33,096 nt of DNA from assembly GCA_947451035.1 (NCBI GenBank), contig CANFXR010000022.1, positions 1-33,096 on the forward strand. The letters run 5' to 3'. Numbering within the stretch: the stretch's first letter is position 1; every line of letters begins with the position of its first letter. The position numbers and the translations under genes are program-made. Of this stretch, positions 8,024 to 15,828 are shown piece after piece. The notes under the pieces were generated by a model, which was given only the letters and a program-made list of their open reading frames with translations, had not been told where the DNA came from and did not search any database. Origin of the DNA: Burkholderiales bacterium (lineage in GTDB: Bacteria; Pseudomonadota; Gammaproteobacteria; Burkholderiales; Burkholderiaceae_C).

Positions 8024-8512
8024 ATGAAGCACCGACCCAACCGCTGGCTTGCCCGCGCCTTGATGGGCGTGATCGCCGGCCTTGCCGGCCTGAGCGCCGC
8101 GCACGCCGAAGGCGACCGGCGCATCGCCGCCGTGTCGCCGTTGCCCAAGTACCAGCAGGAGTGCGCGGCTTGTCACATCGCCTTCCCGCCGGGGCTGCTG
8201 CCGGCGGCTTCATGGCAGCGCGTGATGAACAACCTGCCTCACCACTACGGCACCGACGCCTCGGTCGATGCCGTCACGCTCAAGGAACTGTCGGCCTGGC
8301 TCACCGCCCATGCCGGCACCGGTGCGCGCGTGGGCGTCGCACCGCCTGACGACCGCATCACGCGGTCGGCCTGGTTCATCCGCCAGCACAACGAGGTGGC
8401 CGCGGCGACCTGGAAGCGCGCGTCGGTCAAAAGTGCAGCCAACTGTGCCGCGTGTCATGCGCAGGCCGATCAAGGAGATTTCGATGAAGACCGAGTCCGC
8501 ATCCCCCGCTGA
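8024..8512 (+). CDS. dhc: Diheme cytochrome c (DHC family), electron partner of SHP
   Basis: A periplasmic diheme cytochrome of 162 residues. It has a signal peptide (cleavage near residue 28, AHA-EGD) and two CAACH motifs at residues 47-51 and 141-145, each in the typical DHC setting: YQQECAACH with FPPGLLPAASW in the first half and SAANCAACH with QGDFDEDRV at the end. In the family DHC reduces SHP. The ATG at 8024 is preferred because caggaa lies 6-10 bases upstream and a clean signal peptide begins there. An in-frame ATG at 7967, overlapping the SHP stop as ATGA, would add 19 residues before the signal peptide and may serve for coupling. The 3' end overlaps the cytochrome b561 gene by 29 bases. 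Confidence 0.92.
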   Translation: MKHRPNRWLARALMGVIAGLAGLSAAHAEGDRRIAAVSPLPKYQQECAACHIAFPPGLLPAASWQRVMNNLPHHYGTDASVDAVTLKELSAWLTAHAGTGARVGVAPPDDRITRSAWFIRQHNEVAAATWKRASVKSAANCAACHAQADQGDFDEDRVRIPR

Positions 8513-9218
8513 GCCCGTGCCCGCTTCGGCGCTTGCATCCCCACGCAACGTGCTGGTGTGGGACGTGCCGGTGCGCGTGTTTCACTGGCTGATGGTGCTC
8601 ACCTTTGCCGGCGCCTACCTCACCGCCGAGAGCGAGCGCTGGCGGCTGGCTCACGTGACGCTGGGCTACACGATGGGCGGCCTGGTGGCCTTCCGGCTGG
8701 TGTGGGGCCTCATCGGCAGCCGCCACGCGCGCTTTGCCAGTTTCGTCAAGGGACCGGCCGCCGTGGTGCGCTACGTGCGATCGATGTGGGGACCGCGCCC
8801 TGAACACCACGTGGGGCACAACCCGGCCGGTGCGCTGGCCATCGTGCTGCTGCTGGCCATGGCGGTGGCCGTCACCGCCTCGGGCTGGGCGATCTACAAC
8901 GAGCTGTCGGGCGAGTGGCTCGAGGAGCTGCACGAGGTGGCGTCCAACCTGATGCTCGCGGTGATCGGCGTGCACGTGGCCGGCGTGCTGATCAGCGCTC
9001 GCGTGCACCGCGAGAACCTGGTCGCCGCCATGGTCGACGGGCGCAAGGCCGGTACACCGAAAGACGCCGTGCGCAGCGCCTGGCGCAGCGTGGGCGTGCT
9101 GATGCTGGTGGCGGTGCTGGGCTTTTGGTGGCTGCAGTGGCAAAGCGCACCGTCAGGAGCCGGTCTGGCCGATGGCGCTGCGGCGCTCGAGCGCGGCGCT
9201 GACCGTGACGGCGATTGA
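8484..9218 (+). CDS. Cytochrome b561-family membrane protein
   Basis: A 244-residue inner-membrane b-type cytochrome with four core helices plus a C-terminal helix (about 201-221). The opening VWDVPVRVFHW motif and candidate haem ligands His34, His57, His150 and His164 are typical of the bacterial cytochrome b561/Ni-Fe hydrogenase cytochrome b fold. In this operon it should oxidise quinol and feed DHC, which then reduces SHP. The ATG at 8484 follows a strong aaggag at 8472-8477 inside the end of the DHC gene, so the 29-base overlap is real. The response regulator gene begins 25 bases after its stop, and the five genes 7563-11270 probably form one transcript. Confidence 0.93.
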   Translation: MKTESASPAEPVPASALASPRNVLVWDVPVRVFHWLMVLTFAGAYLTAESERWRLAHVTLGYTMGGLVAFRLVWGLIGSRHARFASFVKGPAAVVRYVRSMWGPRPEHHVGHNPAGALAIVLLLAMAVAVTASGWAIYNELSGEWLEELHEVASNLMLAVIGVHVAGVLISARVHRENLVAAMVDGRKAGTPKDAVRSAWRSVGVLMLVAVLGFWWLQWQSAPSGAGLADGAAALERGADRDGD

Positions 9219-9243
9219 AACCCTCTGACGAGAACACCTGACC

Positions 9244-9915
9244 ATGCGCATCCTCCTTGCTGAAGACGACACCTTGCTGGGTGACGGCCTGCGCGCCGGC
9301 TTGCGCCAGATGGGTTTTCTGGTCGACTGGGTGCGCGATGGCGAGGCGGCCGAAGCCGAGCTGCGCACCGGTGTCTACGCGGCGGCGGTGCTCGATCTGG
9401 GCTTGCCGCTGAAAGACGGCATGGACGTGCTGCTGGCCGTGCGCCGCGCTGGCATCAAGCTGCCGGTGCTGGTGCTGACCGCGCGCGACGCCTTGCCCGA
9501 GCGCATCCGCGGACTCGACGGCGGCGCCGACGACTACGTGATCAAGCCGGTCGATCTGCAAGAGCTCGCGGCGCGGCTGCGTGCGCTGGTGCGCCGCGCG
9601 CACGGCGAGCCTCAGGAGTCGGTGGTCGCGCAGGACATCACGCTCGATCCGGCGGCGCATTCGGTGCATCAGGGCGGAGTGGCGGTGGCGCTGTCGCCGC
9701 GCGAATTTGACCTGCTGCACGCGCTGATGCTCAACGCCGGGCGGGTGCTGTCGCGCGAGCAGCTCGGCCAGCACCTCTACAGCTGGGGCGAGGAGGTCGA
9801 CAGCAACGCGATCGAGGTGCACATCCATCACCTGCGCCGCAAGCTCGGTGCGGCGGCGATCCAGACCGTGCGCGGCCTGGGTTACCTGATGCTGCGCGAG
9901 GGCCCCGCGGCATGA
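9244..9915 (+). CDS. OmpR/QseB-family response regulator
   Basis: A 223-residue DNA-binding response regulator. The receiver domain (about 1-115) has the acidic pair Glu7-Asp8/Asp9, the phospho-acceptor Asp51 (AVLDLGLP), the switch Thr in VLTAR and the conserved Lys in DDYVIKP. The C-terminal winged helix (about 125-220) ends with the family motif VRGLGYLM. Overall it is closest in style to QseB/PmrA/TctD regulators. Its stop overlaps the kinase start (ATGA at 9912-9915), so it pairs with the next gene. Position behind the SHP/DHC/cytochrome b genes, and the PmrA/QseB-like repeat at 7511-7527, suggest it controls that operon. The stimulus is unknown. Confidence 0.95.
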   Translation: MRILLAEDDTLLGDGLRAGLRQMGFLVDWVRDGEAAEAELRTGVYAAAVLDLGLPLKDGMDVLLAVRRAGIKLPVLVLTARDALPERIRGLDGGADDYVIKPVDLQELAARLRALVRRAHGEPQESVVAQDITLDPAAHSVHQGGVAVALSPREFDLLHALMLNAGRVLSREQLGQHLYSWGEEVDSNAIEVHIHHLRRKLGAAAIQTVRGLGYLMLREGPAA

Positions 9916-11270
9916 CGCTCATGCCACGCTCGATGCAAGGCCGCCTGCTCGTGCTGACGCTCGGTCTGGTGGCCAGCGTGTGGCTCGCCACCGCGCTGCT
10001 CACCTGGAGCGACGCGCGCCGCGAGCTCGATGAGTTGTTCGACGCCCACCTGGCGCAAGCCGCCGCGCTGCTCGTGGTGCAGGCGCAAGACATCGACGAA
10101 GCGCACGAGGTCGATGCGCCGACCCTGCACCGCTACGCGCCGAAGGTCGCCTTCCAGGTGTTTCATGAGGGCGCGCTTGCGCTGCACTCGGCCAACGCGC
10201 CGGCGCTGCCCATGGTGCCGCCGGACGGGGTCTTTCAGGCCGGCTTGCGCACCGTGTCCATCGAGGGTGTCGAGTGGCGCGTGTTCGCCGCCATGGGCGC
10301 CGAGCGCGATGTGCAGGTCTATGTCGGCGAGGTGATCAGCTCGCGCGAGTCGGTGCTGCTGGCGGTGCTGCGCAGCACCTTGTGGCCGATGGTGGTGGCG
10401 CTGCCGCTGCTGGCGCTGGCTGTGTGGTGGGGCGTGCGGCGCGCCGTGGCGCCGCTGCGCCGGCTCGGTCGCGTGCTCGCCGAACGGCGCCCGCAGACGG
10501 TCGAGCCGGTGGTGCTCGATGACGTCCCGTCGGAAATGCAGCCGATGCTGGACGCACTCAACGACCTGTTCGCACGCATCACCACGCTGATGGAGTCGCA
10601 GCAGCGCTTCACCGCCGACGCGGCCCACGAACTGCGCACGCCGATCGCCGCCATTCGCACCCAGGCCCAGGTCGCGCAAGGCGAGCCCGATGAGGCCTTT
10701 CGTCACCACGCGCTGCAAGCGACCATCGTCGGCTGCGACCGGGCGAGCCGGCTGGTCGATCAGTTGCTCACGCTGTCGCAGCTCGAAGCCGGCGCGCTGC
10801 CGGCCGCAGGCCCCGTCGATCTGGCCGGGGTGGTTCGCCACACCGTGGCCGAGCTGGCGGAGCAGGCCATCCGCAAGGAGCAGACCTTCGAGCTTGACGC
10901 TGACGAGGCGTGCCTGGTGGCCGCCGACCCTGTGCTGCTGCGGGTGCTCATTCGCAACCTGGTCGACAACGCCATCCGCTACAACTCGGCGCGCGCCAGC
11001 GTGAAGGTGTCGGTCGCTCGCGTGGCCGATCGGGTGCGCATGATCGTCGAGGACAGCGGGCCGGGCCTGAGCGAGGCGGCGCGTGCGCGACTCGGCGAAC
11101 GTTTCTTCCGTGTGCTGGGCAGCGGACAAAGCGGCAGCGGGCTGGGCTGGTCGATCGTGCGGCGCATTGCGGGGGTGCAAGGCGCCACCTTGCGCGTCGA
11201 CAGTTCGACCGCACTGGGCGGTCTGTGGGTAGAGGTCGAGTGGCCGGCGGCGGGCCAGAACGCCGGCTGA
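9912..11270 (+). CDS. QseC-like membrane sensor histidine kinase
   Basis: A 452-residue sensor kinase. It has TM1 (about 12-32), a periplasmic sensor region of about 110 residues, TM2 (about 150-172), a HAMP-like linker, a HisKA domain with phospho-acceptor His239 (AAHELRTP), and an HATPase domain with the N box around Asn353 (RNLVDNAIRYN), the DSGPGL G1 box and a GSGLGWSIV G2 region. Length and layout match QseC-type kinases. The periplasmic part lacks cysteines and haem motifs. It could sense the redox state or ligand state of the cytochromes encoded upstream, or a separate small molecule; the sequence does not decide. It is translationally coupled to the response regulator gene by a 4-base overlap. 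Confidence 0.94.
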   Translation: MTLMPRSMQGRLLVLTLGLVASVWLATALLTWSDARRELDELFDAHLAQAAALLVVQAQDIDEAHEVDAPTLHRYAPKVAFQVFHEGALALHSANAPALPMVPPDGVFQAGLRTVSIEGVEWRVFAAMGAERDVQVYVGEVISSRESVLLAVLRSTLWPMVVALPLLALAVWWGVRRAVAPLRRLGRVLAERRPQTVEPVVLDDVPSEMQPMLDALNDLFARITTLMESQQRFTADAAHELRTPIAAIRTQAQVAQGEPDEAFRHHALQATIVGCDRASRLVDQLLTLSQLEAGALPAAGPVDLAGVVRHTVAELAEQAIRKEQTFELDADEACLVAADPVLLRVLIRNLVDNAIRYNSARASVKVSVARVADRVRMIVEDSGPGLSEAARARLGERFFRVLGSGQSGSGLGWSIVRRIAGVQGATLRVDSSTALGGLWVEVEWPAAGQNAG

Positions 11271-11348
11271 TTGCGGGCAAGGCGGCTGCGGCACGGATGG
11301 ACTAGTCTCCGGCTGGCGCTCAACCTGCGCGACCCACGGCAGTTCACC

Positions 11349-12458
11349 ATGAAACGTTCGACGAGATCTACCCTGCCCGGGCAGGTGGTTCTGGTGCTGC
11401 AAGGCGGTGGTGCGCTCGGCGCCTACCACTGCGGGGTCTACGAGGCGCTGCACGATGCCGGCATCGAGCCCGACTGGGTCATCGGCACGTCGATCGGTGC
11501 CATCAACGGTGCGCTGATTGCGGGCAACCCGCCCGAACTGCGCAGCCAGCGGTTGCTTGAGTTCTGGCGCCGCATCGAGCCGCGCTCGGGCAGTGCCGAT
11601 TTCGGCGTCTGGGGCTTTGGCAACCTGCTGGCCAACCTGTCCACGCTCACCCAAGGCGTGCCGGGTTTCTTCGACGCCAACCCGCAGGCCATGCGCGGGC
11701 CCCATGCGGCGCTCGGGGTGGAGTGCGCGTCGTACTACCGCACCGACCCGCTGCGCAGCACGCTGGCTGAACTGGTCGATTTCGACCTCCTCAACGCCAA
11801 GGCCCCCGGGCCAGCCACGCGGCTGACCGTGGGCTGCGTCAATGCCGCCAGTGGCGCCATGCGCTACTTCGACAGCCGCGACGAGGCGTTGGACATCGAC
11901 CACATCGTGGCCTCGGGCGCCTTGCCGCCGGCCTTCGCCGCGGTGCGCATCGACGGGCAACCCTACTGGGACGGCGGGCTGTACTCCAACACGCCGATCG
12001 AGGCCGTGTTCGACGACAAGCCGCGCCGCGATGCCCTCATCTTCGCGGTGAACGTGTGGCATCAAAGCGGGCCCGAGCCCGAGTCGATCTGGGATGTGAT
12101 GGGCCGCCAGAAGGACATCCAGTACGCCAGCCGCGCCGACAGCCACATCCGCCGTCAAAAGCAGATCCACCGGCTGCGTCACATCATCGGGCAGCTCGGC
12201 GACCAGCTGCCGCCGGCGCAGCGCGCCGATCCCGACGTGCGAGCGCTGCTGGCCTGGGGCTGCCGCACCACCATGCACGTGGTGCATCTGGTGGCGCCAC
12301 GGCTCGAGGGCGAGGACCACACCAAGGACATCGACTTCAGTCCCGCCGGCGTGAGCGCCAGGCGCGAGGCAGGCCGCGCCGACACGCTGCGCATGATCAA
12401 GCGGGCACCGTGGCGCGCGGCCGCGGACCCGATCGAAGGCGTGATCGAGCATCACTGA
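11349..12458 (+). CDS. Patatin-like phospholipase family protein
   Basis: A 369-residue predicted serine lipid acyl hydrolase. The oxyanion-hole loop GGGALGAY (about 19-26), the nucleophile elbow GTSIG (Ser48) and the catalytic Asp208 in the DGG motif (YWDGGLYSN) are all intact, giving the Ser-Asp dyad of patatins. The region after about residue 230 resembles the DUF3734 extension found in many proteobacterial patatins. No signal peptide is seen, so a cytoplasmic or membrane-associated role in lipid or PHA-granule metabolism is possible, but this is inference. The ATG at 11349 is chosen because the homologous region begins a few residues later. An upstream in-frame start at 11271 adds 26 poorly conserved, basic residues. 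It follows the sensor kinase by 78 bases with no clear terminator. Confidence 0.9.
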   Translation: MKRSTRSTLPGQVVLVLQGGGALGAYHCGVYEALHDAGIEPDWVIGTSIGAINGALIAGNPPELRSQRLLEFWRRIEPRSGSADFGVWGFGNLLANLSTLTQGVPGFFDANPQAMRGPHAALGVECASYYRTDPLRSTLAELVDFDLLNAKAPGPATRLTVGCVNAASGAMRYFDSRDEALDIDHIVASGALPPAFAAVRIDGQPYWDGGLYSNTPIEAVFDDKPRRDALIFAVNVWHQSGPEPESIWDVMGRQKDIQYASRADSHIRRQKQIHRLRHIIGQLGDQLPPAQRADPDVRALLAWGCRTTMHVVHLVAPRLEGEDHTKDIDFSPAGVSARREAGRADTLRMIKRAPWRAAADPIEGVIEHH

Positions 12459-12469
12459 GTTCGGCCCGG

Positions 12470-12490
12470 CCGCGCGCTGCCGGCGCGCGG
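12470..12490. other. Strong GC hairpin after the patatin gene
   Basis: CCGCGCGC and GCGCGCGG form a perfect 8-bp stem with a 5-base loop, 12 bases after the lipase stop. It is followed by six A, not T, on the plus strand, so it is not a classical intrinsic terminator in either direction. It may stabilise the mRNA 3' end or assist Rho-dependent termination. The remaining bases to 12654 show only the ribosome site of the next gene. Confidence 0.45.
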
Positions 12491-12654
12491 AAAAAATTCC
12501 TACGTGCCGATGTGCGTGTGCCACGCCCGCCGGGGTCGATCTGCCCTGAGAATCCAGCGTGCGCCGGGTGACTGCGAACCGCAGTGGCCGCATCGGCGCA
12601 CAGGCCGGATTTCACGACCGGACCGAGAACAAGCAGGAGAGGTTTTTTTCGCAC

Positions 12655-15042
12655 ATGCCGGCACGACCGCTCGATCCGCTGCCCTTGAAGGCACACGACG
12701 CAGCTGCAGCGCAGCCAGGCACCGCCGCCTCGGCGCAGGTTTGGTCGGTGGCCGGTTTGGGAGCGATCTTCTTCGCGGTGTCGCTGGCGTGCCTGTGGTT
12801 CGCGCGCGCCGCGGGGCCGCTGTCCGTGCTGTGGTGCGCCAATGCGGTGGCGGTGGTCTGGCTGGCCACGCGAGCCCGGGCCGATTGGCCGCTCGCTCTC
12901 GCCGCCGTGGCCATTGGTGGCGTGCTGGCCGGCGGTGTGGCCGGCGAGCCGGCGTGGCTGACGCTGTCGAGCATGCCCGTCAATCTGGTCGAAATCGTGC
13001 TCGGTGGTGTGGTGCTCAAACGGCTGGCCACGCCCGAGCAGGCGGTGGGGCGGCCCGCGGCGCTGGTCACCGGCTTGCTGCTGGCGGTGCTGCTGCCCGC
13101 CGCAGTGGGCGCTTTGCTCGCCGCGTGGTTTTACGGGGCGCCTGGCGTGAGCGGGTTCAGCGCGCTGTGCCGCGAGTGGTTTGCCGCCCACGCCATCGGC
13201 AGCCTGCTGGTGCTGCCGGCCGGTTTGCTCATGGCCAGTTTCAAGCGCGTCCGGCACGATCACGACCGGCTCGATCACCTGGCGCTGGATCTGCAACGGT
13301 TGTACGAGACACCGCCGTCGCTGATGCATTCGGTCGAGGTGACGCTGCACGCCATCGCCGACGGCGTGGTGAGCCTGGATGACACGGGCCGCATCACCTA
13401 CCTCAACCCGGTGGCCGAGCAGTTGCTGGCCTGGCCGCTGGCCGAAGCGCGGGGTCTGGCGTTTGGGCATGTGGTGCGCCTGTTCGACCAGGCCAGCGGC
13501 CAGCCGCTGCCCAACCCCATTGAGCGCTGCCTGACGGGCAAGGCCGGTGCCGATGTGTCGCACGAGGCCATGCTGCGCGACCGCGACGGCCGCGAGTACG
13601 GCGTGCGCGACTCGGTCTCGCCCATCGTCGGCAAGAACGGCGAACTGCTGGGTGCGGTGATGGTCTTTCAGGACGTGACCCAGTCGCGTGAGCTGACGCG
13701 GCAACTCGCCCACCTGGCGCATCACGACAGCCTGACCGAATTGCCCAACCGTGCGCTGTTCCAAAGCCGGGTGGGCCAGGCCTGCCATGACGCGAGCGTG
13801 CATCCGAGGACCTTTGCGGTGGTCTTCATGGACCTCGACCACTTCAAGCACGTCAACGATTCGCTGGGCCATGCGGTGGGCGATGAGCTGCTGCAGACGT
13901 TGGCGCACCGACTGACGAGCGCGCTGCGCCCGGGTGACATCGTGTCGCGCCTCGGCGGCGACGAGTTCGTGATGCTGCTGGCCGACATCGGCGGGCCCGA
14001 CGAGATCGGCGAGGTGGCGCAAAAGATCTTGCGCGAGGTGGCGCTGCCTTGCGTGCTCGAGGGCACCGAAGTGACCGTGGGCATCAGCCTGGGCATCGCC
14101 ATCTACCCGCAAGACGGCGAAGACCCCGACACGCTGATGAAGCACGCCGATGCCGCGATGTACCGCGCCAAGCGTGGCGGGCGCAACCGCTACCAGTTCT
14201 TCTCGCGCGAAGTTGATCAGGCTGCTTCCGAGCGCCTGCAACTCGAAGTCGACATTCGTCGCGGCCTGTCCGAAGGCCAGTTCGTGGCGCACTACCAGCC
14301 CATCATGGACGTCTTGAGCGGCCTGCCGGTGGCCATGGAGGCGCTGGCGCGCTGGAACCCCGATGGTCGAGGCCCGCAAGAGCCCGAAACCTTCATCCCG
14401 GTCGCCGAGGAAAGCGGTCTCATCGTGCCGCTGGGCGAGACCATGCTGCGTCAGGCCTGCGAGCAGTTGCGCGAGTGGCGCCATTCGGCGCTGTCGGCCA
14501 TGACCATCGCGGTCAATGTGTCGCCGGTGCAGCTCGCCCATGCCCAGTTCGTCGACAGCGTGTCCGACATCCTGGCGGACACGGGCATCGAGGGCTCGCA
14601 GCTGGCCTTCGAGATCACCGAGTCGACGCTGATGTCGCAGCCCGAGGACACGCTCGAGACGCTGCTGCGCATCAAGGCGCTGGGCATACGCATCGCGATC
14701 GACGACTTCGGCACCGGCTACTCGAGCCTGAGCCACTTGAAGCGCTTTCCTGTCGACAGCGTCAAGATCGACCGCTCGTTCGTGCGCGACCTCGAGACCG
14801 ACCCCGATGACCGCGAACTGGCCCGCGCCATCGTGGCCATGTCGCGCAGCCTGCGACTGCGGGTGGTGGCCGAGGGGGTCGAGACCGAAGGTCAGGCCAG
14901 CATGCTCAGCGCCATGGGCTGCACCTCGCTGCAAGGGCATCTGTACGCCCGCGCGGCCGGCGGCGAGGCGACCGCGGCCTGGCTGCACCCTCGCATGCTG
15001 GTTTCCCCTGCGCCAGAAGAGGGCTTTGCCGTCGCGGCCTGA
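12655..15042 (+). CDS. MASE1-PAS-GGDEF-EAL protein (c-di-GMP synthase/phosphodiesterase)
   Basis: A 795-residue membrane signalling protein. The N-terminal part (about 25-205) has six to eight hydrophobic helices resembling the MASE1 sensor. A PAS domain (about 225-345) follows, then a GGDEF domain with an intact GGDEF motif (434-438) and an RPGD inhibitory site (425-428) five residues upstream. The EAL domain has Glu562 in EALAR, NVSP, EITES, DDFGTGYSS, VKIDRSF, AEGVET and a terminal QGHLY. Both catalytic domains keep their key residues, so the protein could make or degrade c-di-GMP. ATG 12655 is chosen for aggagagg at 12635-12642, although a run of seven T makes the spacing long at 12 bases. 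An upstream ATG at 12559 would add 32 unlikely residues. The next two genes follow closely. Confidence 0.93.
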   Translation: MPARPLDPLPLKAHDAAAAQPGTAASAQVWSVAGLGAIFFAVSLACLWFARAAGPLSVLWCANAVAVVWLATRARADWPLALAAVAIGGVLAGGVAGEPAWLTLSSMPVNLVEIVLGGVVLKRLATPEQAVGRPAALVTGLLLAVLLPAAVGALLAAWFYGAPGVSGFSALCREWFAAHAIGSLLVLPAGLLMASFKRVRHDHDRLDHLALDLQRLYETPPSLMHSVEVTLHAIADGVVSLDDTGRITYLNPVAEQLLAWPLAEARGLAFGHVVRLFDQASGQPLPNPIERCLTGKAGADVSHEAMLRDRDGREYGVRDSVSPIVGKNGELLGAVMVFQDVTQSRELTRQLAHLAHHDSLTELPNRALFQSRVGQACHDASVHPRTFAVVFMDLDHFKHVNDSLGHAVGDELLQTLAHRLTSALRPGDIVSRLGGDEFVMLLADIGGPDEIGEVAQKILREVALPCVLEGTEVTVGISLGIAIYPQDGEDPDTLMKHADAAMYRAKRGGRNRYQFFSREVDQAASERLQLEVDIRRGLSEGQFVAHYQPIMDVLSGLPVAMEALARWNPDGRGPQEPETFIPVAEESGLIVPLGETMLRQACEQLREWRHSALSAMTIAVNVSPVQLAHAQFVDSVSDILADTGIEGSQLAFEITESTLMSQPEDTLETLLRIKALGIRIAIDDFGTGYSSLSHLKRFPVDSVKIDRSFVRDLETDPDDRELARAIVAMSRSLRLRVVAEGVETEGQASMLSAMGCTSLQGHLYARAAGGEATAAWLHPRMLVSPAPEEGFAVAA

Positions 15043-15093
15043 TAGGGTTCAAGCGGCCCGTTTGGCGGCCGATACACACTCATCAGGAAACCC

Positions 15094-15807
15094 GTGACGT
15101 CCATGAACATCAAGCCTTTCCTCATTGCCGGACTTGTGGCCTGCACGCACAGCGCCTGGGCCGGCCGCCCTCTCGGTACCGAGGACGCCGCAGTCACCGA
15201 CCACGGCGAATGCCAGATCGAATCCTGGACAGAGCGTGCCGGGCGCGAACACGCGGTGGTCGGCGCCGCAGCGTGCGGCGTGTGGCCGGGGCTGGAGCTG
15301 GACCTGGGCTACGCCCGGTCGCATTCCGCCGGCGTGGTCAGCTCCGAGGGCAGCTTTGCCGCCAAGTGGGTGCCGGCATCGCTCAAGTTCGACACCGCCG
15401 CGGGCGCCTTGAACTTCGGCCTGAAGGTCGACCACTCGCTGGTCCATGCGGACGATCGCAACTGGCGCAGCGCCGAGACCTCGGGGCTGCTGGTGGCCAG
15501 CCTGGCGCCCAGCGAGGCCTGGACGCTGCACCTCAACCTGGGCGCCGTGCACGACCATGACAGCCACAGCGGCGCCGGCTTGTTGAACGTGGCCGCCGTG
15601 TGGGCGCCGCAAGAGCATTTCCTGGTGTTTGCCGAAGTGCAGGCCAACACCCGAAGCGAGACCTTTGGCGGCACCGTGAAGTCGGTGGGCGGTCGCTGGT
15701 GGCTGATCCCCGAGGTGCTCGGGGTGGACCTCACGGCCAGCCGTCAATCCGGCTCGGGCAGCACCTTGTGGACCGTCGGCTTCGGCTGGTACGGCATTTC
15801 CTTTTGA
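15094..15807 (+). CDS. Secreted protein of unknown function, predicted small outer-membrane beta-barrel
   Basis: A 237-residue protein with a signal peptide (cleavage near residue 23, SAWA-GRPL). The mature part starts with RPLGTEDAAV and is built of alternating polar and hydrophobic stretches rich in Trp, Tyr and Gly. It ends in a C-terminal Phe (GWYGISF), the typical signature for outer-membrane barrel insertion. Two mature cysteines, in HGECQ and AAACG, could form a disulfide. No enzymatic motif is visible and no function is assigned. GTG at 15094 has AGGA five bases upstream; ATG at 15103 is an alternative start that keeps the signal peptide. It lies 51 bases after the GGDEF-EAL gene and 21 before a chemoreceptor gene, so all three may be one operon. 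Confidence 0.75.
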   Translation: MTSMNIKPFLIAGLVACTHSAWAGRPLGTEDAAVTDHGECQIESWTERAGREHAVVGAAACGVWPGLELDLGYARSHSAGVVSSEGSFAAKWVPASLKFDTAAGALNFGLKVDHSLVHADDRNWRSAETSGLLVASLAPSEAWTLHLNLGAVHDHDSHSGAGLLNVAAVWAPQEHFLVFAEVQANTRSETFGGTVKSVGGRWWLIPEVLGVDLTASRQSGSGSTLWTVGFGWYGISF

Positions 15808-15828
15808 TCGATTGAACCGGAGCACCTC

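Noticed and set aside
12470-12496. GC hairpin plus A-run read as an intrinsic terminator
   Set aside because: The homopolymer is A on the plus strand and precedes the stem on the minus strand, so neither direction gives stem then U-tract.
9882-12593. 903-codon open frame on the minus strand
   Set aside because: It lies opposite the kinase and patatin genes, is rich in Arg/His/Gln/Gly with no domain, and is a GC third-position shadow.
12397-14988. 863-codon open frame on the minus strand
   Set aside because: Opposite strand of the GGDEF-EAL gene, low-complexity composition (His, Gln, Arg), no recognisable motif.
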